Below, piece after piece: positions 1 to 11,470 of a stretch of 64,000 nt of DNA (positions within the stretch are counted from its first letter, which is position 1; every line of letters begins with the position of its first letter). Below the pieces are notes generated by a model. That model was not told the DNA's origin. It made no database searches and saw only the letters and a program-made list of their open reading frames with translations. The position numbers and the translations under genes are program-made. The DNA comes from Henricia sp. BOLD:AAB3569 (taxonomy: Eukaryota; Echinodermata; Asteroidea; Spinulosida; Echinasteridae), in the NCBI GenBank assembly GCA_037783545.1, contig JBBELK010000813.1, forward strand, positions 62,001 to 126,000, written 5' to 3'.

Positions 1-294
1 TGTCCAATGGCAATATCAAAATTCCTTAAGCACTAGATGCCCCCAGAGTGCTAAGAATCATTTTAGCATCTTGAGAGAGTGTGCATGGGACCCTAATCCT
101 CCTGCCAGACCATTCGGATGCCCTAGATAGACTACCCGCCCACTCCCTTGCCCCGCCCCTTTTTAGGGTGTGGGTTCAGGATTTGGGCTTTTTACCCAAA
201 ATATTCTTGTTCCCCATGAAAAACCGGTCCAGAAAAACCACGTGAGATTAACTAACTCTCCAGGTGATACCTGGCTCATTTTCAGCCTGGTCTA
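1..294. other. Unique flanking DNA left of the satellite array
   Basis: This stretch does not resemble the 297-bp repeat and shows no gene, tRNA or transposon terminus that I recognise. Visible landmarks are a GC-box-like CCCCGCCCC at 151-159, an E-box-like CACGTG at 239-244, and a 15-bp hairpin at 260-274. All are short enough to occur by chance. Similarity to the repeat starts at T295; base 294 and those before it do not match the end of a monomer. An open frame starting at ATG170 runs into the array, but its first part has no recognisable domain and it stays open only because the repeat is stop-free in that frame. Confidence 0.85.
260..274. repeat. Short perfect inverted repeat near the array junction
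   Basis: CCAGGT and ACCTGG form a 6-bp perfect stem around the 3-base loop GAT, ending 20 bp before the first satellite monomer. It is clear in the sequence. A link to the array boundary is only a guess. Confidence 0.6.
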
Positions 295-591
295 TAAACT
301 CTCTATATTGCGCACTTGTCATAAAAAATTGACAGACTTTCGCCGGGAAATGGCAGAGAAATTTCAAAGTTTAGAAAAAACTGGGTTGAGGCTTCCTGAC
401 TGCTCTCACGCAAACCGTGGCTGTCTGTACACACCTCTTTGGGGTACTCCTGAGTTGTGCGCATGCTCAGTCATTCGGACTGTCGTTAACGCACCGCAGT
501 TTGGCTCGGCAATTTGGTCAAAGTGTGGTCCAAACGTCGGCAAAGTTGGAGGTCGAAAAATGTTCCGACGAACTTCAAATTTTGCATGCCC
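295..591. repeat. First monomer, used as coordinate reference
   Basis: This copy adjoins the unique flank and sets the numbering (consensus position = coordinate minus 294). Landmarks in it are A-tract 1 at 323-328, GAAATTTC at 359-366, A-tract 2 at 375-380, TGTACA at 426-431, GCATGC at 461-466, the palindrome CGTTAACG at 484-491 (containing the HpaI site GTTAAC), and a second GCATGC at 584-589. It carries one visible difference, G for T at 546, also present in its block copy at 5048. It is not degenerate, although monomers at satellite edges often are. Confidence 0.95.
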
Positions 592-2557
592 TAAACTCTC
601 TATATTGCGCACTTGTCATAAAAAATTGACAGACTTTCGCCGGGAAATGGCAGAGAAATTTCAAAGTTTAGAAAAAACTGGGTTGAGGCTTCCTGACTGC
701 TCTCACGCAAACCGTGGCTGTCTGTACACACCTCTTTGGGGTACTCCTGAGTTGTGCGCATGCTCAGTCATTCGGACTGTCGTTAACGCACCGCAGTTTG
801 GCTCGGCAATTTGGTCAAAGTGTGGTCCAAACGTCGGCAAATTTGGAGGTCGAAAAATGTTCCGACGAACTTCAAATTTTGCATGCCCTAAACTCTCTAT
901 ATTGCGCATTTGTCATAAAAAATTGACAGACTTTCGCCGGGAAATAGCAGAGAAATTTCAAAGTTTAGAAAAAACTGGGTTGAGGCTTCCTGACTGCTCT
1001 CACGCAAACCGTGGCTGTCTGTACACACCTCTTTGGGGTACTCCTGAGTTGTGCGCATGCTCAGTCATTCGGACTGTCGTTAACGCACCGCAGTTTGGCT
1101 CGGCAATTTGGTCAAAGTGTGGTCCAAACGTCGGCAAATTTGGAGGTCGAAAAATGTTCCGACGAACTTCAAATTTTGCATGCCCTAAACTCTCTATATT
1201 GCGCACTTGTCATAAAAAATTGACAGACTTTCGCCGGGAAATAGCAGAGAAATTTCAAAGTTTAGAAAAAACTGGGTTGAGGCTTCCTGACTGCTCTCAC
1301 GCAAACCGTGGCTGTCTGTACACACCTCTTTGGGGTACTCCTGAGTTGTGCGCATGCTCAGTCATTCGGACTGTCGTTAACGCACCGCAGTTTGGCTCGG
1401 CAATTTGGTCAAAGTGTGGTCCAAACGTCGGCAAATTTGGAGGTCGAAAAATGTTCCGACGAACTTCAAATTTTGCATGCCCTAAACTCTCTATATTGCG
1501 CACTTGTCATAAAAAATTGACAGACTTTCGCCGGGAAATAGCAGAGAAATTTCAAAGTTTAGAAAAAACTGGGTTGAGGCTTCCTGACTGCTCTCACGCA
1601 AACCGTGGCTGTCTGTACACACCTCTTCGGGGTACTCCTGAGTTGTGCGCATGCTCAGTCATTCGGACTGTCGTTAACGCACCGCAGTTTGGCTCGGCAA
1701 TTTGGTCAAAGTGTGGTCCAAACGTCGGCAAATTTGGAGGTCGAAAAATTTTTCGACGAACTTCAAATTTTGCATGCCCTAAACTCTCTATATTGCGCAC
1801 TTGTCATAAAAAATTGACAGACTTTCGCCGGGAAATGGCAGAGAAATTTCAAAGTTTAGAAAAAAATGGGTTGAGGCTTACTGACTGCTCTCACGCAAAC
1901 CGTGGCTGTCTGTACACACCTCTTTGGGGTACTCCTGAGTTGTGCGCATGCTCAGTCATTCGGACTGTCGTTAACGCACCGCAGTTTGGCTCGGCAATTT
2001 GGTCAAAGTGTGGTCCAAACGTCGGCAAATTTGGAGGTCGAAAAATGTTCCGACGAACTTCAAATTTGGCATGCCCTAAACTCTCTATATTGCGCACTTG
2101 TCATAAAAAAATTGACAGACTTTCGCCGGGAAATGGCAGAGAAATTTCAAAGTTTAGAAAAAACTGGGTTGAGGCTTCCTGACTGCTCTCACGCAAACCG
2201 TGGCTGTCTGTACACACCTCTTTGGGGTACTCCTGAGTTGTGCGCATGCTCAGTCATTCGGACTGTCGTTAACGCACCGCAGTTTGGCTCGGCAATTTGG
2301 TCAAAGTGTGGTCCAAACGTCGGCAAATTTGGAGGTCGAAAAATGTTCCGACGAACTTCAAATTTTGCATGCCCTAAACTCTCTATATTGCGCACTTGTC
2401 ATAAAAAATTGACAGACTTTTGCCGGGAAATGGCAGAGAAATTTCAAAGTTTAGAAAAAAACTGGGTTGAGGCTTCCTGACTGCTCTCACGCAAACCGTG
2501 GCTGTCTGTACACACCTCTTTGGGGTACTACTGAGTTGTGCGCATGCTCAGTCATTC

Positions 2558-2585
2558 GGACTGTCGTTAACGGACTGTCGTTAAC
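2558..2585. repeat. 14-bp tandem duplication, copy 1 of 10
   Basis: GGACTGTCGTTAAC occurs twice in direct succession (2558-2571 and 2572-2585), giving a 14-bp-longer monomer with two GTTAAC sites. Upstream, the monomer also has TACTACTGAG instead of TACTCCTGAG. Confidence 0.97.
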
Positions 2586-2686
2586 GCACCGCAGTTTGGC
2601 TCGGCAATTTGGTCAAAGTGTGGTCCAAACGTCGGCAAATTTGGAGGTCGAAAAATGTTCCGACGAACTTCAAATTTTGCATGCCC

Positions 2687-3591
2687 TCAACTCTCTATAT
2701 TGCGCACTTGTCATAAAAAATTGACAAACTTTCGCCGGGAAATGGCAGAGAAATTTCAAAGTTTAGAAAAAACTGGGTTGAGGCTTCCTGACTGCTCTCA
2801 CGCAAACCGTGGCTGTCTGTACACACCTCTTTGGGGTACTCCTGAGTTGTGCGCATGCTCAGTCATTCGGACTGTCGTTAACGCACCGCAGTTTGGCTCG
2901 GCAATTTGGTCAAAGTGTGGTCCAAACGTCGGCAAATTTGGAGGTCGAAAAATGTTCCGACGAACTTCAAATGTTGCATGCCCTAAACTCTCTATATTGC
3001 GCACTTGTCATAAAAAATTGACAGACTTTCGCCGGGAAATGGCAGAGAAATTTCAAAGTTTAGAAAAAACTGGGTTGAGGCTTCCTGACTGCTCTCACGC
3101 AAACCGTGGCTGTCTGTACACACCTCTTTGGGGTACTACTGAGTTGTGCGCATGCTCAGTCATTCGGACTGTCGTTAACGGACTGTCGTTAACGCACCGC
3201 AGTTTGGCTCGGCAATTTGGTCAAAGTGTGGTCCAAACGTCGGCAAATTTGGAGGTCGAAAAATGTTCCGACGAACTTCAAATTTTGCATGCCCTAAACT
3301 CTCTATATTGCGCACTTGTCATAACAAATTGACAGACTTTCGCCGGGAAATGGCAGAGAAATTTCAAAGTTTAGAAAAAACTGGGTTGAGGCTTCCTGAC
3401 TGCTCTCACGCAAACCGTGGCTGTCTGTACACACCTCTTTGGGGTACTCCTGAGTTGTGCGCATGCTCAGTCATTCGGACTGTCGTTAACGCACCGCAGT
3501 TTGGCTCGGCAATTTGGTCAAAGTGTGGTCCAAACGTCGGCAAATTTGGAGGTCGAAAAATGTTCCGACGAACTTCAAATTTTGCATGCCC
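2687..3591. repeat. 905-bp three-monomer unit, copy 1
   Basis: The unit consists of a monomer with CTCAACTC, GACAAACT and AAATGTTG, then a monomer with the 14-bp duplication, then a monomer with CATAACAAA. The same order recurs immediately downstream, making a two-copy tandem higher-order repeat. Confidence 0.88.
3166..3193. repeat. 14-bp tandem duplication, copy 2 of 10
   Basis: GGACTGTCGTTAAC is doubled and linked to TACTACTGAG. It lies in the second monomer of the 905-bp unit. Confidence 0.97.
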
Positions 3592-4497
3592 TCAACTCTC
3601 TATATTGCGCACTTGTCATAAAAAATTGACAAACTTTCGCCGGGAAATGGCAGAGAAATTTCAAAGTTTAGAAAAAACTGGGTTGAGGCTTCCTGACTGC
3701 TCTCACGCAAACCGTGGCTGTCTGTACACACCTCTTTGGGGTACTCCTGAGTTGTGCGCATGCTCAGTCATTCGGACTGTCGTTAACGCACCGCAGTTTG
3801 GCTCGGCAATTTGGTCAAAGTGTGGTCCAAACGTCGGCAAATTTGGAGGTCGAAAAATGTTCCGACGAACTTCAAATGTTGCATGCCCTAAACTCTCTAT
3901 ATTGCGCACTTGTCATAAAAAAATTGACAGACTTTCGCCGGGAAATGGCAGAGAAATTTCAAAGTTTAGAAAAAACTGGGTTGAGGCTTCCTGACTGCTC
4001 TCACGCAAACCGTGGCTGTCTGTACACACCTCTTTGGGGTACTACTGAGTTGTGCGCATGCTCAGTCATTCGGACTGTCGTTAACGGACTGTCGTTAACG
4101 CACCGCAGTTTGGCTCGGCAATTTGGTCAAAGTGTGGTCCAAACGTCGGCAAATTTGGAGGTCGAAAAATGTTCCGACGAACTTCAAATTTTGCATGCCC
4201 TAAACTCTCTATATTGCGCACTTGTCATAACAAATTGACAGACTTTCGCCGGGAAATGGCAGAGAAATTTCAAAGTTTAGAAAAAACTGGGTTGAGGCTT
4301 CCTGACTGCTCTCACGCAAACCGTGGCTGTCTGTACACACCTCTTTGGGGTACTCCTGAGTTGTGCGCATGCTCAGTCATTCGGACTGTCGTTAACGCAC
4401 CGCAGTTTGGCTCGGCAATTTGGTCAAAGTGTGGTCCAAACGTCGGCAAATTTGGAGGTCGAAAAATGTTCCGACGAACTTCAAATTTTGCATGCCC
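3592..4497. repeat. 905-bp three-monomer unit, copy 2
   Basis: It has the same three monomer types in the same order as 2687-3591. It is one base longer because A-tract 1 of its middle monomer has seven A. Confidence 0.88.
4072..4099. repeat. 14-bp tandem duplication, copy 3 of 10
   Basis: GGACTGTCGTTAAC is doubled and linked to TACTACTGAG. Confidence 0.97.
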
Positions 4498-7059
4498 TAA
4501 ACTCTCTATATTGCGCACTTGTCATAAAAAATTGACAGACTTTCGCCGGGAAATAGCAGAGAAATTTCATAAGTTTAGAAAAAAACTGGGTTGAGGCTTC
4601 CTGACTGCTCTCACGCAAACCGTGGCTGTCTGTACACACCTCTTTGGGGTACTCCTGAGTTGTGCGCATGCTTAGTCATTCGGACTGTCGTTAACGCACC
4701 GCAGTTTGGCTCGGCAATTTGGTCAAAGTGTGGTCCAAACGTCGGCAAATTTGGAGGTCGAAAAATGTTCCGACGAACTTCAAATTTTGCATGCCCTAAA
4801 CTCTCTATATTGCGCACTTGTCATAAAAAATTGACAGACTTTCGCCGGGAAATGGCAGAGAAATTTCAAAGTTTAGAAAAAACTGGGTTGAGGCTTCCTG
4901 ACTGCTCTCACGCAAACCGTGGCTGTCTGTACACACCTCTTTGGGGTACTCCTGAGTTGTGCGCATGCTCAGTCATTCGGACTGTCGTTAACGCACCGCA
5001 GTTTGGCTCGGCAATTTGGTCAAAGTGTGGTCCAAACGTCGGCAAAGTTGGAGGTCGAAAAATGTTCCGACGAACTTCAAATTTTGCATGCCCTAAACTC
5101 TCTATATTGCGCACTTGTCATAAAAAATTGACAGACTTTCGCCGGGAAATGGCAGAGAAATTTCAAAGTTTAGAAAAAACTGGGTTGAGGCTTCCTGACT
5201 GCTCTCACGCAAACCGTGGCTGTCTGTACACACCTCTTTGGGGTACTCCTGAGTTGTGCGCATGCTCAGTCATTCGGACTGTCGTTAACGCACCGCAGTT
5301 TGGCTCGGCAATTTGGTCAAAGTGTGGTCCAAACGTCGGCAAATTTGGAGGTCGAAAAATGTTCCGACGAACTTCAAATTTTGCATGCCCTAAACTCTCT
5401 ATATTGCGCATTTGTCATAAAAAATTGACAGACTTTCGCCGGGAAATAGCAGAGAAATTTCAAAGTTTAGAAAAAACTGGGTTGAGGCTTCCTGACTGCT
5501 CTCACGCAAACCGTGGCTGTCTGTACACACCTCTTTGGGGTACTCCTGAGTTGTGCGCATGCTCAGTCATTCGGACTGTCGTTAACGCACCGCAGTTTGG
5601 CTCGGCAATTTGGTCAAAGTGTGGTCCAAACGTCGGCAAATTTGGAGGTCGAAAAATGTTCCGACGAACTTCAAATTTTGCATGCCCTAAACTCTCTATA
5701 TTGCGCACTTGTCATAAAAAATTGACAGACTTTCGCCGGGAAATAGCAGAGAAATTTCAAAGTTTAGAAAAAACTGGGTTGAGGCTTCCTGACTGCTCTC
5801 ACGCAAACCGTGGCTGTCTGTACACACCTCTTTGGGGTACTCCTGAGTTGTGCGCATGCTCAGTCATTCGGACTGTCGTTAACGCACCGCAGTTTGGCTC
5901 GGCAATTTGGTCAAAGTGTGGTCCAAACGTCGGCAAATTTGGAGGTCGAAAAATGTTCCGACGAACTTCAAATTTTGCATGCCCTAAACTCTCTATATTG
6001 CGCACTTGTCATAAAAAATTGACAGACTTTCGCCGGGAAATAGCAGAGAAATTTCAAAGTTTAGAAAAAACTGGGTTGAGGCTTCCTGACTGCTCTCACG
6101 CAAACCGTGGCTGTCTGTACACACCTCTTCGGGGTACTCCTGAGTTGTGCGCATGCTCAGTCATTCGGACTGTCGTTAACGCACCGCAGTTTGGCTCGGC
6201 AATTTGGTCAAAGTGTGGTCCAAACGTCGGCAAATTTGGAGGTCGAAAAATTTTTCGACGAACTTCAAATTTTGCATGCCCTAAACTCTCTATATTGCGC
6301 ACTTGTCATAAAAAATTGACAGACTTTCGCCGGGAAATGGCAGAGAAATTTCAAAGTTTAGAAAAAAATGGGTTGAGGCTTACTGACTGCTCTCACGCAA
6401 ACCGTGGCTGTCTGTACACACCTCTTTGGGGTACTCCTGAGTTGTGCGCATGCTCAGTCATTCGGACTGTCGTTAACGCACCGCAGTTTGGCTCGGCAAT
6501 TTGGTCAAAGTGTGGTCCAAACGTCGGCAAATTTGGAGGTCGAAAAATGTTCCGACGAACTTCAAATTTGGCATGCCCTAAACTCTCTATATTGCGCACT
6601 TGTCATAAAAAAATTGACAGACTTTCGCCGGGAAATGGCAGAGAAATTTCAAAGTTTAGAAAAAACTGGGTTGAGGCTTCCTGACTGCTCTCACGCAAAC
6701 CGTGGCTGTCTGTACACACCTCTTTGGGGTACTCCTGAGTTGTGCGCATGCTCAGTCATTCGGACTGTCGTTAACGCACCGCAGTTTGGCTCGGCAATTT
6801 GGTCAAAGTGTGGTCCAAACGTCGGCAAATTTGGAGGTCGAAAAATGTTCCGACGAACTTCAAATTTTGCATGCCCTAAACTCTCTATATTGCGCACTTG
6901 TCATAAAAAATTGACAGACTTTTGCCGGGAAATGGCAGAGAAATTTCAAAGTTTAGAAAAAAACTGGGTTGAGGCTTCCTGACTGCTCTCACGCAAACCG
7001 TGGCTGTCTGTACACACCTCTTTGGGGTACTACTGAGTTGTGCGCATGCTCAGTCATTC

Positions 7060-7087
7060 GGACTGTCGTTAACGGACTGTCGTTAAC
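7060..7087. repeat. 14-bp tandem duplication, copy 4 of 10
   Basis: GGACTGTCGTTAAC is doubled and linked to TACTACTGAG. It is the block copy of the one at 2558. Confidence 0.97.
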
Positions 7088-7667
7088 GCACCGCAGTTTG
7101 GCTCGGCAATTTGGTCAAAGTGTGGTCCAAACGTCGGCAAATTTGGAGGTCGAAAAATGTTCCGACGAACTTCAAATTTTGCATGCCCTCAACTCTCTAT
7201 ATTGCGCACTTGTCATAAAAAATTGACAAACTTTCGCCGGGAAATGGCAGAGAAATTTCAAAGTTTAGAAAAAACTGGGTTGAGGCTTCCTGACTGCTCT
7301 CACGCAAACCGTGGCTGTCTGTACACACCTCTTTGGGGTACTCCTGAGTTGTGCGCATGCTCAGTCATTCGGACTGTCGTTAACGCACCGCAGTTTGGCT
7401 CGGCAATTTGGTCAAAGTGTGGTCCAAACGTCGGCAAATTTGGAGGTCGAAAAATGTTCCGACGAACTTCAAATGTTGCATGCCCTAAACTCTCTATATT
7501 GCGCACTTGTCATAAAAAATTGACAGACTTTCGCCGGGAAATGGCAGAGAAATTTCAAAGTTTAGAAAAAACTGGGTTGAGGCTTCCTGACTGCTCTCAC
7601 GCAAACCGTGGCTGTCTGTACACACCTCTTTGGGGTACTACTGAGTTGTGCGCATGCTCAGTCATTC

Positions 7668-7695
7668 GGACTGTCGTTAACGGACTGTCGTTAAC
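7668..7695. repeat. 14-bp tandem duplication, copy 5 of 10
   Basis: GGACTGTCGTTAAC is doubled and linked to TACTACTGAG. It is the block copy of the one at 3166. Confidence 0.97.
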
Positions 7696-8357
7696 GCACC
7701 GCAGTTTGGCTCGGCAATTTGGTCAAAGTGTGGTCCAAACGTCGGCAAATTTGGAGGTCGAAAAATGTTCCGACGAACTTCAAATTTTGCATGCCCTCAA
7801 CTCTCTATATTGCGCACTTGTCATAAAAAATTGACAGACTTTCGCCGGGAAATGGCAGAGAAATTTCAAAGTTTAGAAAAAACTGGGTTGAGGCTTCCTG
7901 ACTGCTCTCACGCAAACCGTGGCTGTCTGTACACACCTCTTTGGGGTACTCCTGAGTTGTGCGCATGCTTAGTCATTCGGACTGTCGTTAACGCACCGCA
8001 GTTTGGCTCGGCAATTTGGTCAAAGTGTGGTCCAAACGTCGGCAAATTTGGAGGTCGAAAAATGTTCCGACGAACTTCAAATGTTGCATGCCCTAAACTC
8101 TCTATATTGCGCACTTGTCATAAAAAATTGACAGACTTTCGCCGGGAAATGGCAGAGAAATTTCAAAGTTTAGAAAAAACTGGGTTGAGGCTTCCTGACT
8201 GCTCTCACGCAAACCGTGGCTGTCTGTACACACCTCTTTGGGGTACTCCTGAGTTGTGCGCATGCTCAGTCATTCGGACTGTCGTTAACGCACCGCAGTT
8301 TGGCTCGGCAATTTGGTCAAAGTGTGGTCCAAACGTCGGCAAATTTGGAGGTCGAAA

Positions 8358-8368
8358 CATTTTCCCAT
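8358..8368. repeat. Cluster of four substitutions inside one monomer
   Basis: Relative to GAAAAATGTTCCGACGAAC, this monomer has changes at 8358 (A to C), 8361 (G to T), 8366 (G to C) and 8368 (C to T), within 11 bp. The last change creates a TGA at 8368-8370 in the long plus-strand frame. Neighbouring monomers are near consensus. Confidence 0.9.
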
Positions 8369-8572
8369 GAACTTCAAATTTTGCATGCCCTAAACTCTCT
8401 ATATTGCGCACTTGTCATAAAAAATTGACAGACTTTTGCAGGGAAATGGCAGAGAAATTTCAAAGTTTAGAAAAAACTGGGTTGAGGCTTCCTGACTGCT
8501 CTCACGCAAACCGTGGCTGTCTGTACACACCTCTTTGGGGTACTCCTGAGTTGTGCGCATGCTCAGTCATTC

Positions 8573-8600
8573 GGACTGTCGTTAACGGACTGTCGTTAAC
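8573..8600. repeat. 14-bp tandem duplication, copy 6 of 10
   Basis: GGACTGTCGTTAAC is doubled. This copy has the ordinary TACTCCTGAG upstream, so it lacks the linked substitution. Confidence 0.97.
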
Positions 8601-9181
8601 GCACCGCAGTTTGGCTCGGCAATTTGGTCAAAGTGTGGTCCAAACGTCGGCAAATTTGGAGGTCGAAAAATGTTCCGACGAACTTCAAATTTGGCATGCC
8701 CTAAACTCTCTATATTGCGCACTTGTCATAAAAAAATTGACAGACTTTCGCCGGGAAATGGCAGAGAAATTTCAAAGTTTAGAAAAAACTGGGTTGAGGC
8801 TTCCTGACTGCTCTCACGCAAACCGTGGCTGTCTGTACACACCTCTTTGGGGTACTCCTGAGTTGTGCGCATGCTCAGTCATTCGGACTGTCGTTAACGC
8901 ACCGCAGTTTGGCTCGGCAATTTGGTCAAAGTGTGGTCCAAACGTCGGCAAATTTGGAGGTCGAAAAATGTTCCGACGAACTTCAAATTTTGCATGCCCT
9001 AAACTCTCTATATTGCGCACTTGTCATAAAAAATTGACAGACTTTTGCCGGGAAATGGCAGAGAAATTTCAAAGTTTAGAAAAAACTGGGTTGAGGCTTC
9101 CTGACTGCTCTCACGCAAACCGTGGCTGTCTGTACACACCTCTTTGGGGTACTACTGAGTTGTGCGCATGCTCAGTCATTC

Positions 9182-9209
9182 GGACTGTCGTTAACGGACT
9201 GTCGTTAAC
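9182..9209. repeat. 14-bp tandem duplication, copy 7 of 10
   Basis: GGACTGTCGTTAAC is doubled and linked to TACTACTGAG. It is the last copy with that linkage. Confidence 0.97.
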
Positions 9210-10534
9210 GCACCGCAGTTTGGCTCGGCAATTTGGTCAAAGTGTGGTCCAAACGTCGGCAAATTTGGAGGTCGAAAAATGTTCCGACGAACTTCAAATT
9301 TTGCATGCCCTCAACTCTCTATATTGCGCACTTGTCATAAAAAATTGACAGACTTTCGCCGGGAAATGGCAGAGAAATTTCAAAGTTTAGAAAAAACTGG
9401 GTTGAGGCTTCCTGACTGCTCTCACGCAAACCGTGGCTGTCTGTACACACCTCTTTGGGGTACTCCTGAGTTGTGCGCATGCTCAGTCATTCGGACTGTC
9501 GTTAACGCACCGCAGTTTGGCTCGGCAATTTGGTCAAAGTGTGGTCCAAACGTCGGCAAATTTGGAGGTCGAAAAATGTTCCGACGAACTTCAAATGTTG
9601 CATGCCCTAAACTCTCTATATTGCGCACTTGTCATAAAAAATTGACAGACTTTCGCCGGGAAATGGCAGAGAAATTTCAAAGTTTAGAAAAAACTGGGTT
9701 GAGGCTTCCTGACTGCTCTCACGCAAACCGTGGCTGTCTGTACACACCTCTTTGGGGTACTCCTGAGTTGTGCGCATGCTCAGTCATTCGGACTGTCGTT
9801 AACGCACCGCAGTTTGGCTCGGCAATTTGGTCAAAGTGTGGTCCAAACGTCGGCAAATTTGGAGGTCGAAAAATGTTCCAACGAACTTCAAATTTTGCAT
9901 GCCCTAAACTCTCTATATTGCGCACTTGTCATAAAAAATTGACAGACTTTCGCCGGGAAATGGCAGAGAAATTTCAAAGTTTAGAAAAAACTGGGTTGAG
10001 GCTTCCTGACTGCTCTCACGCAAACCGTGGCTGTCTGTACACACCTCTTTGGGGTACTCCTGAGTTGTGCGCATGCTCAGTCATTCGGACTGTCGTTAAC
10101 GCACCGCAGTTTGGCTCGGCAATTTGGTCAAAGTGTGGTCCAAACGTCGGCAAATTTGGAGGTCGAAAAATGTTCCGACGAACTTCAAATTTTGCATGCC
10201 CTAAACTCTCTATATTGCGCACTTGTCATAAAAAATTGACAGACTTTCGCCGGGAAATGGCAGAGAAATTTCAAAGTTTAGAAAAAACTGGGTTGAGGCT
10301 TCCTGACTGCTCTCACGCAAACCGTGGCTGTCTGTACACACCTCTTTGGGGTACTCCTGAGTTGTGCGCATGCTCAGTCATTCGGACTGTCGTTAACGCA
10401 CCGCAGTTTGGCTCGGCAATTTGGTCAAAGTGTGGTCCAAACGTCGGCAAATTTGGAGGTCGAAAAATGTTCCGACGAACTTCAAATTTTGCATGCCCTA
10501 AACTCTCTATATTGCGCACTTGTCATAAAAAATT

Positions 10535-11470
10535 GACAGACTTTCGCCGGGAAATGGCAGAGAAATTTCAAAGTTTAGAAAAAACTGGGTTGAGGCTTCC
10601 TGACTGCTCTCACGCAAACCGTGGCTGTCTGTACACACCTCTTTGGGGTACTCCTGAGTTGTGCGCATGCTCAGTCATTCGGACTGTCGTTAACGCACCG
10701 CAGTTTGGCTCGGCAATTTGGTCAAAGTGTGGTCCAAACGTCGGCAAATTTGGAGTTCGAAAAATGTTCCGACGAACTTCAAATGTTGCATGCCCTAAAC
10801 TCTCTATATTGCGCACTTGTCATAAAAAATTGACAGACTTTCGCCGGGAAATGGCAGAGAAATTTCAAAGTTTAGAAAAAACTGGGTTGAGGCTTCCTGA
10901 CTGCTCTCACGCAAACCGTGGCTGTCTGTACACACCTCTTTGGGGTACTCCTGAGTTGTGCGCATGCTCAGTCATTCGGACTGTCGTTAACGCACCGCAG
11001 TTTGGCTCGGCAATTTGGTCAAAGTGTGGTCCAAACGTCGGCAAATTTAGAGGTCGAAAAATGTTCCGACGAACTTCAAATTTTGCATGCCCTAAACTCT
11101 CTATATTGCGCACTTGTCATAAAAAATTGACAGACTTTCGCCGGGAAATGGCAGAGAAATTTTAAAGTTTAGAAAAAACTGGGTTGAGGCTTCCTGACTG
11201 CTCTCACGCAAACCGTGGCTGTCTGTACACACCTCTTTGGGGTACTCCTGAGTTGTGCGCATGCTCAGTCATTCGGACTGTCGTTAACGCACCGCAGTTT
11301 GGCTCGGCAATTTGGTCAAAGTGTGGTCCAAACGTCGGCAAATTTGGAGGTCGAAAAATGTTCCAACGAACTTCAAATTTTGCATGCCCTAAACTCTCTA
11401 TATTGCGCACTTGTCATAAAAAATTGACAGACTTTCGCCGGGAAATGGCAGAGAAATTTCAAAGTTTAGA
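10535..11470. repeat. About three-monomer block, left copy (pair of 13223-14158)
   Basis: The ordered markers are GAGTTCG with AAATGTTG, then TTTAGAGG, then the stop-creating TTTTAAAG (TAA ending at 11165) with TTCCAACG. They recur in the same order 2688 bp downstream. The ends are estimated from the nearest differing bases. Confidence 0.85.

Larger units (their letters stand above)
295..3294. repeat. 10-monomer block, left copy (pair of 4797-7796)
   Basis: This 3000-bp block begins at the array/flank boundary and recurs 4502 bp downstream with the same ordered set of private variants. Examples are GCGCATTTG at 907/5409, TCTTCGGGG at 1628/6130, TTTTTCGACG near 1750/6252, and the 14-bp duplications at 2558/7060 and 3166/7668. 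I saw no difference between the copies. They part at 3296/7798 (A versus C). Confidence 0.93.
4797..7796. repeat. 10-monomer block, right copy (pair of 295-3294)
   Basis: This block matches the first ten monomers of the array, offset by 4502 bp, with all marker variants in the same order. The copy inside the array is preceded by ordinary repeat (monomer 4498-4796), whereas the left copy abuts unique DNA. Confidence 0.93.

Noticed and set aside
110-125. CATTCGGA and ATGCCCTA in the flank, both also found in the monomer
   Set aside because: These are 8-base matches in a different spacing and order than in the repeat. Chance is sufficient.
151-298. Promoter made of a GC box (151-159), E-box (239-244) and TATAAA (293-298)
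   Set aside because: Motifs are short and their spacing does not form a convincing core promoter. TATAAA arises by chance at the junction. No downstream gene.
562-580. CENP-B box candidates: the reverse complement of GTTCCGACGAAC, and TTTCGCCGGGAAATGGC
   Set aside because: The first matches the TTCG...GGAA half but lacks the CGGG half. The second has TTCG but lacks the required A and most of CGGG. Neither meets the core motif.
295-591. Hammerhead ribozyme in the monomer
   Set aside because: I looked for the CTGANGA box on both strands of the consensus. The nearest string, CTGACTG, does not fit, and no matching GAAA partner is placed correctly.
406-612. Repeated 68-codon minus-strand and 70-codon plus-strand frames in nearly every monomer
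   Set aside because: They are shadow frames of one conserved DNA repeat. Their sequence follows DNA variants of the satellite, with no independent sign of coding.
170-2182. Long open frame starting in the flank and running into the array, with similar frames of hundreds of codons throughout
   Set aside because: It stays open only because the monomer is 99 codons long with a stop-free frame. No known domain, and nonsense and frameshift changes are frequent in the same frame elsewhere.
10754-10764. Pol III B-box-like GTTCGAA in GAGTTCG monomers (SINE or tRNA origin)
   Set aside because: The final C of the B box is missing, there is no A box at a suitable distance, and most monomers have GGTCGAA instead.
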